A DNA stretch of 64,000 bases from Polyodon spathula. Taxonomy: Eukaryota > Chordata > Actinopteri > Acipenseriformes > Polyodontidae. The stretch spans positions 35,613,054-35,677,053 of the forward strand of contig NC_054540.1 of NCBI RefSeq assembly GCF_017654505.1, read 5' to 3'. The notes under the pieces were generated by a model. It was not told where the DNA came from. It saw only the letters and a program-made list of their open reading frames with translations, and searched no databases. A program made the position numbers and the translations under genes. This document shows, piece by piece, positions 12,898 through 26,500 of this stretch. Position 1 is the stretch's first letter. Every line of letters begins with the position of its first letter.

Positions 12898-13096
12898 GTA
12901 AACTGGATATTAAGCAGTGCCTAAAACAGTTTGTTTTTCCACCTATATATTAAAATGTCTGGCTTATTATCATATATATTGTAGGGTTGGCGAAGAACAT
13001 GTTGTTTTTATGATTTGTGTTTGTTTGTTATACTCTAAGTTTTTTTTTTGTTTGTTTGTTTTTTTGTTCCTCTCTTTCGCAGTTGGACAAGGGACA

Positions 13097-13255
13097 ATGA
13101 CTTCTTCTGTACCCGGGACAGGCACCTGTTTTGTGGCTAAAGGTTTAGATATCAGCCTGGCAGCCTTACAGCGACACGATCCCTACATAAACAACATAAT
13201 CGATTTGGCTAGCCAAGTTGCGCTGTACACATTCAGTCACAAATCTAATGAGTGG
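13097..13255 (+). CDS. DCP1B: DCP1B exon 1 (EVH1 start)
   Basis: Encodes residues 1-53, a variable N-terminus then the first EVH1 helix and strand, ending NEW before the donor GTAAGA. Phase 0. The genomic exon probably begins at 13083, after the acceptor. Confidence 0.93.
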
Positions 13256-16200
13256 GTAAGACTACGCATTTTAACGATACGTGGTTGTTTTTACGGCGGG
13301 CCACAAAGGTCTCAGTCTACCCGAATAAAAAGAAAAAAAAAAAACCTTTGGGTTTTTAAAACCGTTTCCACTTTGTAGACGTGGGAACGCAAACGGACTT
13401 TTTAACACTTTTATCAAAAAGTTAATAGGAAGTGCTGTGAAAAAAAAGGAATTGTATTTTGTATCGCCCATCCAAAAGATTAACGTACGTGTGTGTGTAT
13501 AATTAAAGCGAATTGTAACTATTTATGCAGCCGTTGTGCACTGTGTTTTCTCAACACGCATGCCCTCAGTAATTACACACAGTATAATGGTGTAAATAGA
13601 TACAGCGTAGTTCACTTGCCCATATGCCATGGTCAGATTTAATAAAGGAGTATTTAGATCGCAATTGGTAAAACGCGAGTCTATCCTTCCTGCTTTGTAA
13701 GGTGCCACTGCAGGCCCTGGTGTTGATAGTAGTGTTCAATAAACCTAAATACTGTGTGGAATACTGAAGTTATTGTAAAAGTTGGGTGCAATCAGCTGTG
13801 TTGTTGTATTTACAGCACCAAATACTTCCTCACATCACCTGTAGCCTGTGCATCATCCTACAAGCTGTCTATTCATTACTGTTGTGTATGTAGTGATCTA
13901 ACTGCATCATCACTTTTTTTAAAATCACCAGTTTAATATTTATAACGTAACGTTTTTTTCCTGCAGTTTAACACGTTGTCAACTTTCTGACTTGCAGGAG
14001 AAGACAGATGTCGAAGGGAGCCTGTTTGTATATACAAGGTAATGGATTGAACACCCTCCATAATGAAACTTGCAGTGAGGTTTTTCCACCTGGCAAAAAG
14101 CTTAGGCTTGGGCAAATAGGCATTCAGTGCTAAACCTGTACTGTTAATAATTGCAATGGGATCCTTTTGGCACAGCGGTTGTGCAGACCTGTAGCAGTGC
14201 CTGGAAGTCTCTATTAAGGGTATTTCTATCTGTACAAATATGTCATTTGCAAAGGAAGGGTCTTTGTCTTTTTTTTAAAATACTTTATATATTTATATGA
14301 ACAATTCAGTAAACCCCCAAATATCTGTTCACTGCTACAAAGTTTATACCCTTTTTTTCGGCCAGTAGAAATTGTTAACAAGCAAAACATTTTCTACTTG
14401 CAGGAAACAATGTGGACAAACAGCACAGGTACAAAATAGACAAAAGGTCACTGAGTAAAACTATTTTCATCGGTAACTGATGCACTGCTTTTTATGAGCT
14501 TTAAATATGAGCCAATGAAAGGATTTCTGGAATGCTTAAAGGTGCTGTCGTTTGCTGTCTCGGAAGTTTCACAATGTGTGGTACAATCGTCTATTCTGAA
14601 AACTACATGATCACCATAAATATTATATCCTCTTATATTATGCTATGGTATCATATTGGGACTGGTATTCATAGTATCGGGAACACTGTTCTTAATCAGT
14701 TGCAATAAAATGGTTCAAGCTTGGGTTTCTTCCAGGTAATACATTTTGTAATCTGTAATAGGTACAGATTAGGGTTGTTAATTTCTGTTTAATTTTTAAA
14801 CATTTTAAACTAAATTTGGGAAATTTTCATAAAATTTCCATCACTATATAGTAAATTACAGTAGTCACAGGCTAGGAGAACACATAAATAAATAAAAATG
14901 TATCACTTGTCATGATGCATGTGCATCAACATATAAAATTAATTGAATAAGTTAAATAAAAACAATAGGCAAGTGTATGTTAATAAACTATAATAATATA
15001 GCAAAAAGCTAACTAACATTGATAAACTGTCAAACTAAATTAACACAGCACCCCTACACGCTTAATAAAAAATGCAGCAGTGTTATACAGGACATACACA
15101 TTATTTAACAGAATGGTGAAGCAGCTCACCAGAATGGGAAACACCAAATTGTTTGGCGACTTGTGTCTGATTCTTTTTTTTTTTTTTTTTTTTCAAGAGC
15201 TCGAACATTTTCCAACTTTTTTGTAGCAAGGGAAACGGGGGCGAATTTCACTGTTTGTTTACTTGCCATTTTGTAGCGATGAGGTGCACTTGTGGAAATC
15301 AGAATGCAAAACGAGTCAATGATATGATGGCGATTTTTGAAAGATTTAATAAACCAATCAGTGTGCCTCAAGACACTCTAGTGATGACAAGTCGCTTTTT
15401 TGAAAAGACTGAATAAACCATTTTAATTTAAGTTTGATGATGATGATGAGTTATCAGGTTACAAAACAGTACTGTGTCAGTTGTGAATGAATCGCTGTCT
15501 GTGCCAAAAAGGTGTTCTTTTAAACAAAGTTCCTGTTCCTTTAGCCAGAGCATTTACAATGGGAAAGTCTGTTTCACCACAAGGGTGTTCTCTTAGACAA
15601 AGTGTTCTCTTAGGAGATGTTCCTATACACGTACACTACTGCACTGCAACATGCATTTGTGTATCAGACAGTATGTGTACAACATTTAACTGTTTGTGGA
15701 AAATACTATGAAGAAATACTAAATATTAATTCAATTGGCTTACACTGTAGACTAACTACAGTACTATATAATCACAAAGGCAAACACCTATATTTGGTCT
15801 GCATGTCTTTTTTTTTAAACGTTTAGGAATAATTCTAAACTATTAACCCCCTTAATGTGGTTGCTATAGCCACCACTGAATACCCACTTGGTCCAGTCGA
15901 GTCTAGTGGAACCCGGCTCTGTTTTTTCTTGGTTCTGTAGATCTGCCTCCCCCAGGCACGGCTTCACCATCATGAATCGGCTGAGTATGGACAACCGGAC
16001 TGAGCCCATCACCAAAGACCTGGACCTCCAGCTCCAGGACCCCTTCCTTCTCTACCGGAACGCACGCTGTAAGCACCACTTGCCTCTCTCCCTCACCTCA
16101 CTTTGGGGAAGTTGTATGAGATTCTTACACCCACCAGTGCTATGAAGGTGTATATACATTTATGATCTGCAAGTCGTTCACAAGTTCTGAGAATCACATG

Positions 16201-19200
16201 TTTTTTAATGGAACCAAAATCTATCCAAGAAAATGTGTAAAAACAGTAATTGTATCATGCCCATGCACATAATTATAATCAGGCTTTTGTGAAAGAATAA
16301 AATGTCACAAAGTTGCTGGCAAAAATACAACTTTAATTTGATATAGTTAAGAATATATAAATGAATGCTGTATGAGCTAATCTTTGCAGATCTTCATAGT
16401 GCTATCAGTACTACTGCTTGGTATCTCTAAATCATAGTAGCTCCTGCAACATACAGTTTCTATTGCTATTTAGGAGTTTCTCAGTTGATGACAAGTTATA
16501 AATAGGCAATGAATAGTGCAGCTAGATAATGTGTCTTGACAACAGAGCCCCTTTACCATATATAGTCAGGAGCATGCTTGTGTGCCAGTGAGTGTCCTGC
16601 CAATTTCTGGGGATCCAGGCCAGCCACCCCAGATAAGATAAAAGAAAGTGCTAAACATCTTTGCACACTGGTTCCCAAACCATTCCCAATGTCTCAAAAA
16701 ACATTTACTTCTTGAAAGTGAAACCAAAATACAGTGTTCTTCCACTTCATTGACAGACAGAGACTAGCAGGCCTCACTTTGTTTTGGTTTGTCGCTTTGC
16801 AATAAAATAGGCCTTTTATTTTCAAGTTTATTGAAACTATAGCCACATAGCCAAACAATAGGTTATGCTTATCAGAAAGGCAGCAGTTCAATAAAAATGA
16901 TAAAACACCAAAACATTAAACTGACCCGGTTTCCTATAGAGTACGTTGATATGGCTGATTAAAAAACGAGCCTCTCACCTCCAGGACGAATGTAGACATG
17001 GTCAAGCTGCGTCTCCGAAACCACGTTCCCTTTGTACTTCACCTGCAGCTCATCTGACAAGCGCTGGTGCTTGGGCTTGTGTGACCGGGAGAGCAGATTT
17101 CGGATCATTCTCCGGGTGGTGTATTCCTGAGACCGGTCGCTTGTTTCTTGGTTTTAGAAAATACTGGTGTGGTTTTAAAGCAGTCCGGGTACACCACAGC
17201 AGCGCAAGTGGCATGTAGATCCACTTGCTTAGCAGGCAGCCTAATATGTCAATGGGCATTAGTTTGTCATCTCTCTCTCTCTCTCCCCTAATTATTTCTT
17301 CACTTTTTTTTTTTTTTTTTTTTTATCTTGCATGCCCCCTCCCCCTGGTCTTCTTTCTTTAAACTAATCTCGAGAGGTGTGGGGAAACGTTCACTGTCTG
17401 CCTGTCTCCACTACACTTCACCACGATGGGCTCTGCCATTGCTTTCCAGCACTGGCTCCATTCTCCTCCCCGTACTGAAAACAGTCTGCAGATAAGAGTG
17501 TTCAAATATTTGTGACATAAGTGCGGACATTAAAAACTATCTTGAAAATAGGTTTGGAACCACAATGTAGATGGCTGTAGACATTACTGTACTCGACTGT
17601 TTACTTGTGAGGACAGACCTATTTACCATGCTGCCTTCATATTGTGTAAAAATGCTCCGTGCTTGTTTCTGTGCCAGAACCTTGAAGTGCACAATGGTGT
17701 ATTGATGTGCTCTGGTTGTGTTTTTGTTTTCAGTGTCCATATATGGGATCTGGTTTTATGACCACGAGGATTGCCGGAGAATCGCAGGACTCATGAAAAA
17801 GTAGGTAACTTTAATAAAAGTTAATGTTTTCTTATGCAGAAAACAAGCAATACTGTAATTTTCTCTCACTAGCAGAAGATAATTGTAACAAGTCCCTTAC
17901 TATTTGGCTGCTTTTTTCTTGTTTTTACTAAAAATTCTTGTATCATACTAAAAAACTAACATCATAAAGGACTTCACGCTACTGCAATGTCTTACCTGTC
18001 CTGCACGTTCATTCACTAATATACATCTCATATGTGCAGATTTGAAACCCGGCCTTTGGGGTCAAAGCATGTTGATCATCAAGGGAAGCAGCTGGCTGGT
18101 TAATGATGTAAAAATAAGGCGTTGAAGAGGTGTGGTTAATTTCACTGTATAGCTGAAATCACCTAGGATATACAAGACTGTATGATTCTTTATTTCCCAA
18201 CAGCTAAAATAATTTCCATATACCCTTGTGCTTAATTTAAACCTCTTCAAGTTCTACAAGTCAGGTGCGTTGAACTCACATTATTCAATAAACTTAGCAT
18301 TTCGGATGTCCACACTCATTTCTTTATCTCTTTTTTTATTTGTTATTCGTCGATTATGAATAGTAGTAAAAAACGAACGTGCGTTAAACCTCAAACGGTC
18401 ATCCTCTGCGTTTAACACATTGCACATTCCCAGCTAAAATCGCAAAAGTAAACAAATTGGACTATCCACAAAGTCAGCTTTCTGATAAGTGAGTGCACTA
18501 AAGACTAAAATATAACAGAGTGAGTTATATATATATTCTGAACTGCATAGGTACAAACAAATACATTACTGTAGAATATATAGTAGTTGTAAAATCGGCT
18601 TGTGTGTGGCAGTGTGTAATTGCACTAGTCTATCTCCCCCTTCTCCAGTTTAACACAACAGGAGCTGCTCAAAGCCCAGCAAGGTGGAGGTAGCTCCCCA
18701 AGAACACTTCACCCCGGGGACAGCAGAGGTGTGGACATCCTGGAGATGCTGACAAAGGCCAGAGATGAATATAACAAGGTATGCAGATTGTTAACATCAC
18801 CTCTAGGTGGCACCAAATCAAGGCTTCAAGCCCCAGCCACTTTATAATACATATAGAGGGAGTTGTTTCCTTTACTTCCTTTACTTGGCACTGAGCTGCT
18901 CTGGAGACATCCTCATATTATTAAAATCACGTGACAGTGTAACTCTACATTTATATAAACAGAGTTCAGTCCCAGCACTAAGGACACAAAAGCTCAAGGC
19001 AGATTTTGAGAAATAATGCCAGAACCCAGAACTACTCAAAATATATTTGAAGATGTGCAGGTTTGCTCTGTAGTGGATAGGAAAATGAGCATGGCTTCTG
19101 ATTAAGCAGTAGTAATACGGTAAGCTGGTAAAAACCTTTTCTTTAACACTGTGTAGTCCATTCATGTTAAATTTAATGAATGTACTATTGGATGTTTGAT

Positions 19201-20424
19201 TACTGGGGCATTAATCATTGAACAGTGGTGTATTTCAAACATGCTCTTTTAGATCAATTGGAATATACCCCAGAATGTTTTTGGTTAAAGCAAATAGCTG
19301 TGCCTCAGGAAGTAATAAAGCACAAAGGGTTAAAAATTAAATTAAATTATCAATGAGTTACCCAGAGCATTTCATGTAATTTATATTGTATTATATGATA
19401 TATTTGTTTTCACTGCTGTGGTAGGAAGAAAACATTAATTGATTTGAAAGATGCAGTCTGCTAAGAAGTGATTCAGTATTTTACCATTAACATTTTTCCT
19501 CTTGGTTTAAAATGCAACCTAATTTTGGGACACCACAGAGGCAGCACACACACAGCCTTGCACTGGGCTTAAATTCTCACAGTGAATTAGCATTGTACTA
19601 GCTGACAGTGGACTAAATTAGCCTGCTATTGCTGTACTGTATGTAAACATTGCAGCACACTATAGCCGATCCACATTGTTCTGATAGGATAGGTCTTAAA
19701 TACTGTAGCTGATCCATGTTGTTCTGATGGGATAGGTCTTAAATACTATAGCTGATCCACTTTGTTCTGATAGGATAGGTCTTAAAGTTGGAAAGCAGTG
19801 GTTTGAGAGTGAAGAGTCGTACGGTGTCTGCTGACATGAGTTAAGGGGACTGGTGCTTCAGCTTGACAAGTAGTATTCTGTTTTTGTGGTTTGTATTAAG
19901 TTCACCGATTTAAAGAGGGATTTGTAAATAATGTAAATCAAACACCATAGCTTGTATTAAGCCCTGTTAACTGTATAAATGTGTTGGGACGTACCTCCAA
20001 TATAAGTGTGGTTCAGATGTGTAACACATCTTTTATTCCTTTCCTGCTTTCACTCTCCCTCCCCTGCCCTGTTCTCCTTTCTTCAGGGTAAGCAGAGTTC
20101 AGAACCGAAGGAAATCGCTGTCAGCAGTGTGATCTTCGACAACCCCAACCTGATCAAACCCATCCCTGTGAAACCAACAGAAAGGCACTGTGCTCCTGTG
20201 CAGCACCAGCAGCCCCGGAAGGTGACACAGCCTGGAGGAAGCTTTGGTCTCTTAGACACGCTGGGGCTCAATTCAGCTGTTCTAAACAGTTGCAGATATA
20301 AATACGTGTTTGTTTAATGATTAAAACAAGACCCTTTTCCGGCATTTGGCATACAAACATACAGTAAATACAGTAGATGCTTATGCATGATGATGCACAA
20401 AGGGCCCTATATAAATAATCTAAA

Positions 20425-20516
<92 letters not shown>

Positions 20517-23500
20517 TCAGTTGATGGGATAGACTTAATTTGCTGACAGTTATACACAACTTAATCATACAGTTTAGTTTTAAAACAACTAGTTGTCAAT
20601 CCAGTGGGAGCTCATCTAATTTAAAGTTCAAATGACGAGTGCTTGGAAAACTGGAAACGAAATGTCACGAAGGTTCCTATCTGCTCAATTAAAATGCATT
20701 GTAGTTGGCCAAGAATAACATAAAAATCCCTATGACACTACTAAAACAATTTGAGAGAAAGACAACATCAAAAGAAAGATCCACCATAATGACTTATTGT
20801 TTCATTTTAATATTAATACTTTAGGAAGTATCCCATATAAGAAAATACTAGTTTTCTCTCATTTGCTGTAGCATGTAGTGTATACTATAAAAAGCTGTAG
20901 TGTTTTTGAATGGTACATGAAACTACGCATTCAGTGTGCACTAACATAAAGTAATGGGGCAGATTACTGAGCTTTGCTAACAGAGTGAAACACTGTTAAA
21001 TGTTTATAAGTGTAAAAACAATATTATAAAAACAGTTATGGAAAGCCAAATGACCTTGCTAAAACACTGTACAACCTAAGTTTTCAAATATTTACAAAAA
21101 TGCTTATACACTGTTGGCCTCCCACGATTAAATCGAAAATCAATTTTTCAATTGATTCCATTCCTCATTATATACATCAATATAAATACAGGGTAATCGA
21201 TTTTAAATAATTACATTTTTGTACCACACATAGTTAATAATGTTATTTAAGTTTATCAGCGAAAAAGTACAGAACGCCCTGCCTTGCTATTTACAGTATT
21301 TCTGCCACACAAGCAGTGGGCGTGCAATGCTTTTCTTGTTCGTGTTAACTAGCATCTGATTTGCTGGTCCCATCCTACCAGCGACTCAGTTTTGAAAATG
21401 CTTTGTAAGTACGCCCTTCTGTGTATTCGATGTAAATAAAAAGCATGCCGCCTTGGATCCAGAAAAGGCCTGTAGTCCTGGCAAACAACCTGTAAATACA
21501 TTGTGACATTGAAGAAAACTGACTGCATATAGTTTGCGCTTCTTTGTTAAACCAGGGAATAGTTCTGTTTTATCATCGATATTGATTTGAACAGTTATGT
21601 TTTGTGTGCCCAATTAGTCGATTGCTATTCGAAGGCTTAACTGACAGCCCTAGTATTCTGCCAGACAGCAAGCACATTCATTTAAAAGTCTACTGGGGGT
21701 TGAGCTTCCGATGCATTGCAGAGACAGACCAAGGCATGCATGCTTCGGCGTGTACTTTGGGTAAAGATAACACTGACGAGCATGAGAACACTCACAATCA
21801 CACTTAATCACACAAAATAATGATGTTTCCACAATTTCCAAACATCAGTTTTGCATTATTATTATGCTTTAATAAAAACTGATTTTTTTTGTATATACAG
21901 TAGTACTGTATATCAAGAATGACTGAGGTATCTTAGTACTGATTAGTATGATTTAGATGCCACAGAGCTGCAGGAACTGTTCCAGGCCGGTGTGATCGGC
22001 AACAGAGACGGGAAGATTGTGCTTGACGATAAACTTGTAAAAAGTGTCTCTGTCTCCATCACTGAAGTATCTCCGTCACTAAATATAACAAGCCACGTAT
22101 ATGCTTTGAATTCACAACAGGGTTTCCATAATGCTTGTAAGTTTTCCATGCGAGTTGCACAGTCATGACGGCACCATGTTTCACTGTCTGGACTGTCCAG
22201 CGGTATTCACAGTAAAACGTCAGCCCTATTATCACTCAGACACTCGACTTCTTTTAAAAATTACCATTCTGCTTCCAATTTTAATAGCTGATAAAGTATT
22301 ACAATTGTTAAAATTTGATAATAATACGTTTTTGAAGGGGCCCTAAGCCTTTTGCCAGTTAACATGGCTGTTGTACATAAGAGCTTTATGGACCCAGTTA
22401 GAATGCCATAGAACTATCAACAGCGGAAATATATATAGATTAATTAAATTCTGTAAAAACAAAAACAGGAAAGCATTCATGGAGTATCCTTAATTTATGA
22501 ATAAGCGTAGCTTAATACCCTTTTGGCTTAATGCCTTAGCAGAGACCAGTATAGTAGCTGCTATAGTCAAATCGTAGCAGTTGACATTTCAGTGTTGGTT
22601 CAGAGTAGCTTCAAATGTTGTTATCTGAATAGATTTTTCTTGCATTACTCTTACTATTGTCTAATGATTGCAATCATTCTGAGTTGTTCTGTTGCTCTAA
22701 TATTAAGTTCCAAATTTTTCTTTAAGTCTGCCTTTATGTGGCTTGAGTTTGTCAGGAGAATCCAATCCACCGGGACTGAACGCCTTCCTCCTTCCTTTTA
22801 AAATAATGTGACTATGTGCCCACCTGTCTATGTAAATGTAGACAGATTTAGAGAAATTATAATATCCCAGTACTGGAGACCCAGAACCACAATATAGCAA
22901 TGGAAATGTAAAAAATCTAAATTAATGACATTTGAAGCTACTTCCTCTTCCTTGAGTTAACTGAGAAGTATTCTCCTCTTGCAGGACGGTGAGTCTGAGC
23001 CCAAGCACTTATCCTTGGCAGCCCTTTTTGGAACCAAGGACAAGTCTGTTCCAGTTTCCACGATGGAGCAGGACAGCAGCATGCAGTCGGGAGGCGCTAA
23101 ATGCGAGAATCGCCCTGCAGTGCTCCGATCCCTTTCTTATGAGGAACCAGGGCAGGCACCCTCAAAGGCAGCTGCAGACAGCAGCATCGCCCACCCCTGT
23201 CTGGCCTTCCAGAATCTGATGACCCTCCGAGGAGGGGGTGTGGAGCTACAGCCTGTCTTGGAATCTCCTGAAAACCGGCTGTGCGAGAACGGGGGGTTCC
23301 AGCCAGCTTGTTGCCCCGGCCGAAACTCTCTGCACAGGCTGTTCCATCCCCCGGCCTCCGCCTGCTCGCATCAGCAGACCCAGCTCGAGGGAGCAGAAAA
23401 CCTGAGCAAGCCTGACTCCGGAGCAGGCCCCCCAGCAGAGCCCCTGGGCTTCAGCAGCAGCAGTCGCCAGTCGCAGCCCCTCTTCTTCAGCCCCAGCGGC

Positions 23501-26500
23501 CCCCAGCTTGTAGCTCCCTCTCCCCGGCACCCTGTTCCAGGCGTGGTCTACCCCCACGATCTTATCCAGAGACTGCAGCTGGTCCAGCAGGAGCAGAACC
23601 CTGATGGGCTGCCCAGGCCTGCTCTTGCAGCCAGGTTCCACGAGCCCCTCAGCCAGAGTGCCAGGCCCCTGGTTACCTGGGCAGAGAAGAGCCCCGCCGG
23701 GGACAAGTCAAACCCTCTGTTTCAGGTAATGTGTTTATAGCACGGTCAGCCTTGAAGGTAAGAGGGACTCGATCTCATGAACGAACAAAAAACAAACCGC
23801 ACGCGTACTTTGAAAATATTGTAAATTTGTTCATTTTAGTAGAGGTCAGATCGTCAGAAAAAGTAATTGCCTTATAAGAAGAGATAGACATAAAATAAGC
23901 TCTGTGTTAAATTAAACATGTTTAAAGTTCTTACTGTACATGCCATCTGCTGCCGTTGGGCTCGTTCCCTCAATAAGAGAATCTCACTGTGCTTTGAAGG
24001 GAAGAAGAGAGGCGTCTCTTTGAACTCTTCTTGGATCAGCACCTTTGTGTAACACTGCGGGCAGACTTTATCGGCCTGACTCGGTGCTCAGCTCATGTCA
24101 GTTTCCAGTCGACTTTGCAGGCTAATGCTTTCACTGTCCCCTGTACCGCTACTCTAAACCTGAATTCTTGCATCTTTCAGTTCGTAGTTATGAACTGTTG
24201 ATTTAAATTACAGTTTATAGCTTGTGATTTTTTACAATGATAGGATAAATATATTTATCCATTGCATTGCATTATGCACTATTATTTTGTTATTATTTAC
24301 AGTAATAATTGGGGCCTTGGGTATAGGTGAACAGAAATCCACAAAATGTTGTTCAAGTCCTTGTTAAATGGTCATATTACTTTAAGACATGCTTAGAAGA
24401 CTTGAGAAATTCTGTGATTACTCTAATGCAGTCAAGTTTAAACAGCATATGAGCATATCAAATATGGAGCAGTGGACAAGTTTGTGCCCCCGAGATCAGA
24501 GTGCCGTGCTGCAGCAGCAATATGTGCCTCCTAGAACAGAGAGTGCTGTGCTGCAGCAGCAGCTGACGGTCTTAATTTCTGCTGTACAGATGTAGCAGTA
24601 GAGGAACTAAAGCCATTACAACATACTAATCTAGACTCTTATGTTGTTTTTTGTGCCATTTGATAATTGTGCATGTTGCTGTCCTTTTTATTTTGGAATA
24701 CAGTGGTTAGGTAATTGTCAAGAGAAAAATAATTATTCCAATTGAGAAATACACATATACATACAGCTTATAAGAACATAAGAAAGTTTAGAAACGAGAG
24801 GAGGCCATTCAGCCCATCTTGCTTGTTTGGTTGTTAGTAGCTCATTGATCCCAGAATCTCATCAAGCAGCTTCTTGAAGGATCCCAGGGTGTCAGCTTCA
24901 ACAACATTACTGGGGAGTTGATTCCAGACCCTCACGATTTTCTGTGTAAAAAAAAGTGCCTCCTATTTTCTGTTTTGAATGCCCCTTTGTCTAATCTCCA
25001 TTTGTGACCCCTGGTCCTTGTTTCTTTTTTCAGGTTGAAAAAGTCCCTTGGGTCGACATTGTCAATACGTTTTAGAATTTAGAATGCTTGAATTAGGTCA
25101 CCGCATAGTCGTCTTTGTTCAAGACTGAATAGATTCAGTTCTTTTAGCCTGTCTGCATATGACATGCCATTTAAACCCGGAATAATTCTGGTCGCTCTTC
25201 TTTGCACTCTTTCTGGAGCAGCAATATACTTTTTGTAGCGAGGTGACCGGAACTGAACACAATATTCAAGATGAGATCTTGCTAATGTATTGTATAGTTT
25301 TAACATTACTTCCCTTGATTTAAATTCAACACTTTTCACAATGTATCTGAGCATCTTGTTGGCCTTTTTTATAGCTTCCCCACATTGTTTAGATGAAGAC
25401 ATTTCTGAGTCAACAAAAACTCCTAGTTATTTTTCATAGAGTCCTTCTTTAATATCATCCTGCCCTCCTCATCCATCACACCCTCCATGTATGCAAGGCA
25501 ATAAAAGGAGGGAGGATACAGTAGATTGTTTGCCAGTAATGTCTTTGGCTAGACCCAGCTTGCAGTCTGAATGTGGCATGTTTAGAAACTGACAAGATCT
25601 CTTGTCTTCATCAGGTGATCTCTCCCCAGCGAATCCCAGCTACAGTGGCCCCCACTCTGCTCATGTCTCCCATGGAGTTCTCCCTGTCCAAAGCAGGGAA
25701 GCCCGCAGAGAGCAGCCGGCTCGCCATGCCCCCAGCGGAGAGCTGTCAGAGGTTGAGCAGGTTGTTATCCCCCAGGCAGGCTGTGGAGCCTGTCAGTCTG
25801 ACACCCAGCACTCTCACCAAGAGCCAGCTCCAGGATACACTACTCTACCTGATCAAGGTAAGGACAGTGCAGAAGAGAACTGCTTGCTTATTCATGGAAT
25901 TTATTTAAAAGAGAAGTCTCGTTCATATTGCATTGCTCTTACCTGAATCCGTCCTCCTGGTTAACTATGCACCTTTTTTTTATCTTGGCAAGCGTTTTTA
26001 GTTTGTGTGAATGTATGTTTTTGTATTTATAAAAACATTTTCTTGTATAGAGAAAACCAACTGGTAATGGTGGTCATCATTATTTATTTCCACCTGACAC
26101 TCAAAAAAAGCACCCACAGTACGTTGCAGAATCTTGGTTATGTGTTATAACCGCAGTTAAAATCACCTTTTTTGTTTTGTATTGTTTGTTTAAAAAGTAT
26201 GAATTCTGAACTTTTTTAGAAGTGTTTTCTAAGTAGCAAGTGTGGTAATTGACAATAATTTGATCTGCAGTGCAAAATAAGCACTGCGTTTGTGCTTTCT
26301 TCACCACTGAACACATTAATTATCTTGTCAGATCTAAAAAAAGCGATTTCCTCTAACCCTGTGTTGATCTTGCAGTCTAGCTGATTTATTGACCACATTA
26401 TTATCATGACTAAATACAATAAAAATTTAAAAACATTGATGTTGGAGCCACAGTGGAGAAGGGCTAGGGGTAGCAATGCTTAAACCCACAGAATAGATGC

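Larger units (their letters stand above)
23726..25614 (+). other. DCP1B intron after exon 7
   Basis: 1.9 kb, containing a small duplicated GCTGCAGCAGCA block and a LINE 3' end (both listed separately). Confidence 0.8.

Noticed and set aside
23246..23641. 131-codon minus-strand ORF over DCP1B exon 7
   Set aside because: GC-rich coding shadow; the + strand frame matches DCP1B along its whole length.
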